From: Mycoplasmatota bacterium
Lineage (GTDB): Bacteria; Bacillota_I; Bacilli_A; Izemoplasmatales; Hujiaoplasmataceae
Reading direction: 5' to 3'
Length of the DNA stretch: 64,000 bases
NCBI GenBank assembly: GCA_018622675.1
Contig: CP076020.1
Coordinates: 992,001-1,056,000, forward strand
Part shown: piece after piece, positions 1 to 10,600 of the stretch
How the letters are laid out: each line of letters begins with the position of its first letter
Position numbering within the stretch: the first letter of the stretch is position 1
Translations under genes and position numbers: made by a program
Notes under the pieces: model-generated
Databases searched by the model: none
The model's input: only the letters and a program-made list of their open reading frames with translations
What the model was told of the DNA's origin: nothing

Positions 1-822
1 AGCAGATTGGAATCTTACAAGACCATCATTTCCGAAACAAACAGTATAAATACCACCATCTTCTGTCTCATAAGAAGAATAAAGTCGATAATTACCTTGA
101 CTATTCCAAAACGATAAGCCACTATTCTCAACAAAATCTTCCACATAAACATAAATGTATTCTTCTCTAAAAGATTCTTCTATTCTTAGTAACTTCATTA
201 AACCTTGATCATTATATGAAAATCTAAATGTCGAAACATTTGGTAGAGTGCTTATCCTTAAAGTCATAACTTCATCGTCATAAGATAGCTTTGCAGTACT
301 ATCTTCTTTTAAGGACCAACCCCATATGCTTTTATCCTCTATAATATCATTTATTATTGATTCTTCACCTATATTATAATCAGAATTAACCATGGCTTCT
401 GCAAATTCTAATACCATCAAAGACATGTCTAGCCATTCTAAATCAATACCGTTATTTAAATGACTTGGACTTAAGTCATCTTTTGATAATGTATTTATCT
501 TATATGATAACGGTGTTGTCTTGTTTTCTGACTCTGCTGAAGAAACACCTAAGATATTATAAATTGATTCCCTATAACTGTCTATTACTTCTAAGGCCAT
601 TTCTTTACCTACAATTATTCCGCTGTTATCTTCTGTTGTAATTACTGATGTCGTATTCTCTGTAGTCACCTGACTTATAGTTGTCGTACTGTCTTCAATA
701 CTTTCTCGTGTTGTTAGTTGACTATTATCAGTATTCATATCTGTATTATCCAAAGTAATTTCACTTGAACAACCTAGCAAGAAAAATACCAAAATTAGAT
801 TTAAAACAATAATTCTTTTCAT
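1..822 (-). CDS. Putative surface lipoprotein, C-terminus cut by the window edge
   Basis: The frame is open from an ATG at 822 to the first base of the window, giving 274 residues with no stop, so the gene continues outside. The N-terminus is a short positively charged stretch, a hydrophobic core and the lipobox LLGC (Cys17), then a Thr/Ser/Glu-rich linker typical of low-GC Gram-positive lipoproteins. A GGGTGG element lies a few bases before the ATG. I recognise no catalytic family in the remaining sequence, which is acidic and soluble-looking. It is predicted to be anchored on the outer face of the membrane. Its neighbour at 1044-1646 is also a lipoprotein, but a terminator at 1013-1037 separates the two transcripts. 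Function unknown. Confidence 0.8.
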   Translation of the reverse strand, partial: MKRIIVLNLILVFFLLGCSSEITLDNTDMNTDNSQLTTRESIEDSTTTISQVTTENTTSVITTEDNSGIIVGKEMALEVIDSYRESIYNILGVSSAESENKTTPLSYKINTLSKDDLSPSHLNNGIDLEWLDMSLMVLEFAEAMVNSDYNIGEESIINDIIEDKSIWGWSLKEDSTAKLSYDDEVMTLRISTLPNVSTFRFSYNDQGLMKLLRIEESFREEYIYVYVEDFVENSGLSFWNSQGNYRLYSSYETEDGGIYTVCFGNDGLVRFQSA

Positions 823-1012
823 ATTTCCACCCAATCCCTACTCTTTTTTTAGAAATAATTATAATAATTCCATTTACTTATGTAAATCATTTAATATAAA
901 AAACACTTAATATCATATTTTGTCACCAATTTACACATCTATAATTATAGCAAAAACAAAAATTGCTGTATATAGATTGATGATTTTTTTGGTATTTATT
1001 TTAATAATAAAA

Positions 1013-1037
1013 TGGGAGCAATTTTTCATTGCTCCCA
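1013..1037 (-). terminator. Rho-independent terminator after the Ig-like lipoprotein gene
   Basis: GGGAGCAA (1014-1021) and TTGCTCCC (1029-1036) form an 8-bp perfect stem with a 7-base loop. Read on the minus strand it follows the stop of the 1044-1646 gene by a few bases and is followed by a T-rich tract. Confidence 0.8.
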
Positions 1038-1043
1038 AAATTT

Positions 1044-1646
1044 TTATTCTATGACTGTTACATATCTTGTGATACTTGATTCATTGCCAGATGAATCTAT
1101 GGCCCTATAAATTATTTCATAAGTCCCAGCAGTATTGATATCAACTTTACCTTCAATGATTGGTGTAATGTCTTCTTGTGAGTTATCTGTAATCTTAACG
1201 CCTGCATCTGTCCATTCACTTCCTACAGCAACTGTATCAACACCTAAGTTTAATTCTATTTCTGGTGGACTTTGGTCCACCACAACAACAATTCTTGTCA
1301 TTGAATACTCTATATCATTATGTGTGTATTCATATTGGATTGGATAAACATCTAATTGAGATGTATCCACTCTATCACTTGTAGTCATATCGTATTCTAC
1401 ATCATCCAAGACAAAGACTGCTCCAGCATCCATCCAATCACTATGAATATCTACAGTATCAACCCCTGCATTTATTTTTAAATAGATATCCTCATTAATG
1501 ATTGTTGTGATGTCTTTTGAAGTGATTTCATTATCTGTAGGCTCTAGTGTTGTTTGGCTATCGATGGTTGTTGATATGTCTCCATCATCACAAGCACTTA
1601 ATGTCAATATGAATATAAGTATAAAGACCCATAATAATTTTTTCAT
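1044..1646 (-). CDS. Lipoprotein with two DUF5011/Ig-like domains
   Basis: This 200-residue protein has a signal peptide ending in the lipobox LSAC (Cys19), a Thr-rich linker, and two Ig-like beta-sandwich repeats (about residues 50-125 and 127-200). The second carries the DUF5011 pattern: GTYEIIYRAIDSSGNES near the end and SEWTDAGV near the start. The same repeat type fills the second half of the giant protein encoded upstream. Its ATG overlaps the giant gene's TGA in an ATGA (1643-1646), so the two are translationally coupled and probably work at the same surface. An attractive but unproven role is a membrane-anchored partner for the giant protein, which has no anchor of its own. No enzymatic motif is visible. 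Confidence 0.85.
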   Translation of the reverse strand: MKKLLWVFILIFILTLSACDDGDISTTIDSQTTLEPTDNEITSKDITTIINEDIYLKINAGVDTVDIHSDWMDAGAVFVLDDVEYDMTTSDRVDTSQLDVYPIQYEYTHNDIEYSMTRIVVVVDQSPPEIELNLGVDTVAVGSEWTDAGVKITDNSQEDITPIIEGKVDINTAGTYEIIYRAIDSSGNESSITRYVTVIE

Positions 1647-4600
1647 TGTTCATCATCTTCTTTCATTAAAGGTAAGTAAGCTTCAATATCATTATAGCTT
1701 TCTAAGACAAAGATAAACCTTGTATAAGTGTATTCCTTACCTTTATAAGAATAAGCATAAATGACGTAGTATAGGCCAGCTTTATTTGTATTAACATTTT
1801 CTTCTTTTAGATCACAAGTAAAACGCTCACCATCAATAAGCACTTGGCAAGAACCATCCTCATATGTATCACCTATCAATAAAGTTGTTTGTGCTTGACC
1901 TAAAACAAATTCAAGCTTGGATTCTTTTTCATAAACTGTCACAAACCTTTTCACTCTTGTTTCATTCCCTGAAGTATCTTTTACAATATATGTTAATTCA
2001 TAAATACCAGGAATTGATGTATCGACTTGTCCTTCAATGGTATAAGTTGTGTCTGTAACATCAATCGCATCTACCCCATATTCTTTATAAGTTTTTCCTT
2101 CTTCTATACTATCTAAACTAGGGTTGAGCGATACTTGAGGTTGAATGGTATCTTGTACACGAATATTTAATTTGGTCACTTGTTCATTCAAACTTGCATC
2201 AATGACACTTAATAAAACCGCATAAGTACCAGGTGTATTGTAATCTACATCATCACTGATTTCACTCACACTTAAATCACCGATAGCATTATCATTCAAA
2301 TCTGTTATATAATCAGTCCAGTCTATATCCTCTAGTCCTGCTTCTATGGTGATGTTATAAGTTGGTGGTGTTGTATCTATAACTTCTACATTTAATGTTT
2401 TTTCTGTTTCATTATTTGATTGGTCAATTACCTTCACAATCACTGTATAAGTTCCCGGTGTGTCATAAATAACATTATCTTCAACTTCTATATAAGTTAA
2501 GTCACCACTTGAATTATCATTGGCATTAGTAATATATCTTGTCCAATCAACATCTTCTATTCCAGCTTCAACAACTTGATCTTCAACATTAAATCTAGGT
2601 GAAATTGTATCCACTATATGAACTGTAAATGTTTTTGAAGTTTGATTATCATATTCATCACTTACAGATACTATAACCTCATAAGAACCAACTGTATGAT
2701 AATCGACTTGATCTTCTTCAGATAATGTTAATGTTTGACTGTAATTATCTTTTACGTTTTTAATATAAGTTGTCCAGTCCACTTCATCGCTACCAGCTTC
2801 TATGGTTTGATCTTCTATATCATCAAAAGTAGGGGCTTGTGAATCCTTAACTGTAACTTCAATTATTTGTTCACTTCTATTATCAGCTTCATCTTTAACA
2901 ATGAGAGTGACTTGATAAGTTCCCACTTGATGATATTCTACACTATCAATCTGTGAATATATTAAAGTTGAGCTATAATTATCTGAAGCATTTTTTATAA
3001 AAGATGTCCAATCTATTTGTTGACTACCGACTTCAATGATCTGATCTTCAATTTCAAAACTTGGTGCAATTGTATCTTGAACATAAATCGTTCTTGTGAT
3101 TGTTTCAGCTTGATTACCTGCTAAATCTTTTATATCATATGTGACAGTATAAACACCTGTCTTAGAAGTATCCACTTCACCCTCTATGACAATAGTATCT
3201 TTCACACCATAATCATCAACATAAGTAGCTCCTTGTTCTATATATTTACTACCGACTTCTAAGTAGATAACATCAGGTCCGTTTATATAAATAATTGGTG
3301 CTTGTAAATCTTTTACCTCAACCATTAATGTTTTTGTTAAAGTATTGCCTGCTTCATCACTGACACTAAGGATAACTTCATAAGTGCCAATTTTATGATA
3401 ATCAACCTTATCTATGACTTCTGACATAGTTAATGTTTCACTGTAATTATCAGAAGCATTATTAATATAAGTTGTCCAGTCTATATCCATATGCTTGGTA
3501 ACTTCTATTGTTTGATTTTCTATTGTAAATGTAGGTTTTGTTGTATCAACAACATGAACATCTCTATATATTGTTTTGGCTTGATTACCTTCTGAATCTA
3601 CTCCATTGTATTCTACACGGTAAGTACCTAAAGTCATGGTATCAACACTATCTCCACCAATGGTAATATCACAAGTAGATTCATCTAGACAAGTTACACC
3701 TTGTTCAATATAGATATCATTATATTCAATATATATTTCTTCTTCACCAATATAATCTAATATTGGTGATTTTGTATCAACAACATGAATAACTCTTGTA
3801 ACAGTGTCCGCAACATTACCTGATAAATCACTTATATCATAGGTAATATTATAAGAACCAACTGTATTTGTATCCACAGAGCCACTAATCACCATGTTTT
3901 CATTGACACCATAATTATCTGTAAAGCTTGCACCTAGTTCCTTATATTCACTTCCTAATTCTATGGTTATTTCTTGATCGCCATTTAAATGAATCACTGG
4001 TTTTGTTGTATCAACAACTGTAACAATAATGGTTTTTTCTTCAATGTTCCCAAATTCATCACTCACTGAAACACTAACTTCATAGTCACCCAAAGAATTA
4101 TAATCAACTATGTCACTGACTTCAGTAAGTGTTAATTCTGTACTATAATTATCATTTTCATTACTAATATAAGTTGTCCAATCAATATCAGCACTTCCAA
4201 TTTCTATGGTTTGATCACTTATATCAAATGTTGGTTTCGTTGTATCCACAACGTAAACAGTTACTGATCTTAAATTAGCCATATTGCCATTAGAATCAGT
4301 TGCATTATAATCGATTATATATGAGCCTAAAATAGATGTATCAACAACACCTGAGCTAGTAATTTCACATATTTCATCATAATTATCTGTACAACTTACA
4401 CCACTATCTGTAAATTCAGTATTGTATTCAACATAAATACTTTCATTTTCTAATTTTATTTCTGGTCCTACTGAATCTTGTACAATGACTTGGCGAGTGA
4501 TTTCACTTGCGTAATTACCACTTGAATCAATTGCTTTATATGTGATTGTATATGAGCCCAAAGTTGTTTGATCAACAATGCCTGAAATATACACTTGGCA

Positions 4601-7600
4601 ATTTGTATCATAATTATCTATGCATGTTGTACCTTCATCAATATAAGACTCACCATATTCAAGATATACTGTTTCATCGCCTATTAAAGAAATGACAGGT
4701 GCTTGAGTGTCTATGACTTGAACCTTAATTGTTTTTAATGTGTTATTTCCAAATTCATCATTAACAGCAACTTGTACTTCATAATCTCCAAGTACATCAT
4801 AATCTACAAAATCATTAACTTCTAATAAAGTAAATGTTGTACTATAGTTATCATTTATATTTTCAATATAAGTTGTCCAATCTACATCACTACTTCCTAC
4901 TTCTATGATTTGGTCATCTATGTCAAATGTTGGAGAGCTAGTATCTACTATATGAACAGTTCTTGTGACTGTATCAGCCATATTGCCTTCCATGTCAGTA
5001 ATATCATAGTAAATTGTATACGTACCAACAAGACTCGTATTAACAATACCACTAACAGCGATATTTTCATTCACTCCAAAGTTATCTGTATAGAGTGCAC
5101 CTTGTTCTAAGTAATCTGTTTCAACTTCTAATGTGATTTCATCATCACCAATTAGGGTAATGATTGGTTTTGTTGTATCTTGGACAATCACTGTTCTTTT
5201 CATGCTTGTTTGGTTACCACTTGTATCTGTAGCAGTATATGTAATCATATAAGTTCCTAATTCATTACTATCTACAGCACCTGTGATGGAAACTTCACAA
5301 GTTGTATCATAATTGTCTGTACATGTAGCCCCTTCTTCTACATATGATGCTTGATATTCTAGATAAACTGTTTCATTACCTATAAGTGTTATTAATGGTA
5401 ATTGAGTATCAACAATATTGACAGTTAATGTCCCACTAGCAGTGTTTCCTGCTTCATCACTTGCATAAATAACAACTTCATAAGCACCTACAGTAAAATA
5501 ATCTAAATCTCCATCAGCAATCGTAAAATCTAATTCAGTAGAATAGTTATCATTTGCATAAGTGATGAATGTCGACCAATCAAAATACTGGTTACCAACT
5601 TCAAACACTTGATCTTCTACTTCTATTATTGGATTAGTTGTATCAACTATATAAACAGTTCTAATGACAGTATCAGCAACATTGCCTTCCATATCTCTTA
5701 GATTATAAGTGACTAAATAAGTCCCTACAGTTGATGAATCTACATCGCCTGTAATGGTGATATTTTCATCAACGCCATAATTATCTGAATAGATTGCGCC
5801 TTGTTCAATATATAAGTTACCAACTTCTAACGTTATTTCTGAATCACCAATTAAAGTAATGGTTGGTTTTGTTGTATCTTGAATAATGACAGTTCTAGTT
5901 ATATTTGCTTCATTGCCACTTGAATCTATGGTACTATAAGTAACAATATAAGTATTTAAGGCACTTGTATCAATACTTTGCGAAACAGTTAATGCACATG
6001 TTTCATCATAGTTATCTATACATGTAGCACCTGGTTCAGTATATGTATCTAAGTATTCAATAAAGAGTGTTTCATCACCTGTTAATGTGATCACTGGTGC
6101 TTCTGAATCTACAACAGTGACAGTGATTGTTTTTTCATTTATGTTTCCTTCTTCATCTTCAACACTAACAGTAACTTCATAGTTACCAATCGTATTATAG
6201 TCAACCAAATCACAGACTTCTGTCAGTGTTAATACTGTACTGTAATTATCACTTGCATTGGATATATAAGTTGACCAATCTATATTTAATGTATCAACTT
6301 CTATGGTTTGATCAGATATATCAAAGGTTGGTGGCGTTGAATCAACAACATACACACTTCTTGACCAAGGATTTGCATTATTACCGCTTGTATCAACTGC
6401 ATTATATTCTATCTGATACCAACCTAGAACTGATGTATCAACTTCTCCCACGCTAATAATGTCACAATTACCATCATAATTATCAGTACAAGTTATGCCA
6501 CTATCAATATATTCACTATTATATTCAACATAAACAACTTCTTCATCCAAACGAATTTCAGGCCATGTTGTATCTTGAACAATCACACTTCTTGTTATAC
6601 TTGATTGATTTCCACTTGAATCTGTTGCTGTGTATGTGATTGTATAAGTACCTAATACCGATGTATCAAGTGTACTTGTCATAGTCACTGCGCAAGATGT
6701 ATCATAATTATCTAAACAAGTAGCGCCACTATCGTTGTATATATCTTCATATTCAACATAAACTGTATCAGCACCTGTTAAAGTAATGACTGGTGCTTGA
6801 GTATCAACGATATTAATTGTAAGATACGCTTTCCTAATATTAAAGGATTCATCAATAGCCATATATAAAACTTTATAGACACCAATTCGATTAAAATCGA
6901 GAGAATCATAAGTAATTTCAATAAGCACTTCGCCATTACTATTATCAGCAATATTCGTTATATATGACGCCCAGCTAAGATTTGATACTGAACCCACTTC
7001 AAAGGTCATATCTTCTGATAAATCAAATGTTGGACTGATTGTATCTTCAACACCAACTTGAACGTTCATTAATCCACTATTTCCATAAGCATCGCTAATT
7101 TCCAAAGTAACCATATACCATCCAACTCGACTATAATCTACATAATCAGAAACTTCAATGATACTAATTTCAGTATCACTGTTATCAGTAATAGATGAAA
7201 ATCTACTTGTCCAGTCTATATCTGTATACTCATTAACTTCAATAGTGTCTCCGACCATTGATTCAAAAGTAGGTACTGTTGTGTCTTCAACAACAACACT
7301 AAAACTTTTTGATATTGAATTCCCATAAGCATCTTCCAGTATAACGGTTACTTGATAAGTGCCTGGTGTATCATAATCAACATTATCGGTCACTTCAGAG
7401 GCTGTTAAGTCAACAGAATAGTTATCAAACTTATTAACCATATAAGATGTCCAGTCAACGTCTACAAAATCTCCAGATTCAATCGTTTGATCATAAATAT
7501 CAAAAGATGGAGGTGTTGAATCGTCAACAGTTACATTAAAAGACTTAGATGTTTCATTGCCACTCGAATCAGCAACCTTAACCGTTACACTATAAGTTCC

Positions 7601-10600
7601 TAAAGAAGAATAATCTACATTATCAATAACTTCCGTATAAGTTAAAGCTTGGTTGCTATTATCTTGTGCATTTTCTATATAAGTTGTCCAATCTATATCT
7701 ATATAATCATTTACTTCTATTGTTTGATTAGAGACTTCAAAAGTTGGTGCTTCAGTATCTGGGTAATATAAAGATTTACTTGCAACTACATATTTATGTT
7801 CTACTTCAAACTCAAAAATCAAATTATTATCAAATACCTGATAATCATTTTCAGTATATTCATTAACACTTTCATAAGTTAAACCATAATAAACAATTGT
7901 TTGATTTTTTACTTGTTGAGATTCACCATAAACTTCATCTGCAAATCCTGAAAAAGTCATTAACTCGTGAGTCTCTAAATCCGTTATTATCTCAGGCAAA
8001 ATAACAACAGACCGACTTCTTGTTACTTCATTCCCTGAGGAATCAACTGAATAATAACCCACTACATAAGTTCCTGGCGTATTCCAATCAACATTATTAG
8101 TCAATACTATCTCAAGAACTTCTTGAGAATCGTCTTTAACTTCAGCTTGAAGATAGCTACTAGCATCTATACCTTTTTCAACAAACAAATCATACTCATA
8201 ATTGTATGTAATGATTGGATCAGTGGTATCAGAAGTTACTTTTGTTTGTGTTATTGTCTGACCTTCTAGATCTATTATTACTTCATTCGTAAACTTAACT
8301 GACTCTAACTCAAATACAAGTGAATCTCCTACTTGCCATGTGTTTGGAATGTACAAATCAATTTTTCCATTAACAATAGTAAAATTTGTATATAAATCAC
8401 CATTGATAAAAAAGCCTAGAATCGAATCACTAATTTCATATTCTGGTATAATTGATATTTTTAACTCTGATTTTAGATGATTAAAATTTGGGTTTGTATA
8501 AGTCATCAGAATATTGTTGTAAGAAGAATTTAAAGGATTTATTTCCATCGGCGTAACTTTCGTTAAAGTTGTACCATCGCCAAGTTTACCATCGCTATTG
8601 TTACCCCATAAGAATAATTTTCCTGTACTTGTCACGGCTGAAGAATGATTATAATTAAATGACATGCCTATGAATATGTCACCTTGATTTAAATCAAAAT
8701 TATCCGTGATTTCAACAGGCGCATATTGAGTGATGTGACTACCATCACCCAATGTATAAAAGTAGTTTCTTCCCCATGTATAAACTTTTCCTTGATTGGT
8801 ATAGATTCCTTTATAATCATAACCTGTTTCAATACCAACAATTAATTCAGATGATTCTAAATTAATTTGATTTTTAATATTTATTGGAAGGCTACTATAT
8901 TCTAAAACCGTACTATAATCGCCCGTTCCTAATCGTCCATCAGTGTTACTTCCCCATGTGTAAATATTACCTTCTAAGGTTAATGCTAAAGCACTGGATA
9001 ATCCTGCCTTTACTTCTATAATTTTATCAGTCTCACTTAAATTAAAGAAATCTTCTATATTAGAAAATTCATCTCGGTCAGTGATAGTACCATCACCAAG
9101 TTGACCCGATGAGTTTTTACCTCTAGAATATAGGTTTCCATTCGAAGATAAAACAAGCATAAATGTATTACCAAAATTAACACTTATCACTTCTTCATCA
9201 GTTGATAAATCTAACCCATTCGTGATATCTAAAGGCGTACTTACAAATTTATTTTCATTGGTTGATTCTTCATAAGCAAATAATTGTTGATTTTGATTAT
9301 CTCCCCATACCAATACTCTACCTAGAGTAGTCACTACAGCCCCATTATAAATATCAGCAAAAATTGATTGAACGTTTTCATCTTGTTGTAGATTTAAAAA
9401 CCCTTTTAAATTAACTGGTACACTTTCATAAAAATTAATATTGTTTGCTAATTGAGAGTTTCCGTTAGATCCCCAACCATAAATTTGATTTTCTGAAGTT
9501 AAAGCAAGCCCGAAATTTCTACCAGCGACAATATCAACTATGATTTCGTTTTCTGGCAAACTAAAATAGTTCGTAATATCTATAGGTGTATGACTATCAT
9601 TTGTTGTCCCATCGCCTAATTCATAACCACTATTATTTCCCCATGTGAATACTTTATTTGTATTTGTTAAGCCTACAGAAAAATTATACCCTGTAGATAC
9701 CTTCATAAATGCTTCAGACAATACACCTTCTGGTGTATTAACTTGAACTTCATTAAATAGATATTTTGTTGGATAATTTATCAAGTCAATGTCATATATA
9801 CCTAATTGATTTTGAGTGTTTTGACCCCATACATACAAGTTATCATCTGATGTTATAACAGTTGAGAAAGCACCTCCTAGAGAAACTTTATCAATTGAAA
9901 TTCCTCTTGAAAAACCATAGCTATCAGTAATTTCAATAGGATAATAATATGAAACTTGATTTCCATTCCCTAACTGACCATTTGAATTGTTACCCCAAGC
10001 AAATACTCTCTCAAGAGATGTAATCGCTAGAGAGTGTGTGTCTCCAACATATATATTTCTTATCTCTTCAGATTCTTCATTATACAAACTAAATATATCT
10101 GTGATATTAAAAGGTGTATTTCTATCCACATCATTTCCATCTCCCAATTGACCACTATAATTTTTTCCCCAAGAAAAAACTTGACCATCATTTGTTAACA
10201 CTGTTGAGTGAAGAGACCCTAATTCAATATCAACAATATAATCATTAATATCAAGGTTTAAATGACTTGTAATATTAATAGGTGAAGATTTACTAATATT
10301 TGTTCCGTCACCTAATTGACCACTAAAATTATCACCCCACGAAAATAAATTGTTTTCTGATGTTAGCGCAACTGCATGAGAAGATCCTGCATCAATATTA
10401 ATAATTTTTTCTTGACTTGTTAAAGGAAAATTTGAGGTGATATTAATAGGAACCACTGAATCATCATAAGAATTATTTCCTAATTGGCCATCACCATTTT
10501 GACCCCATGTATATAAATTTCCATTGGAAGTTAAGGCTAAAACAAAGCTTTGCCCTAACTTAATATCGGTAATTTTTTCATCAATACTTAAAGGAAAATT

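Noticed and set aside
2150-7760. Non-coding satellite or recombination array
   Set aside because: The repeats keep one reading frame throughout and encode Ig-like domains, so protein repetition explains them.
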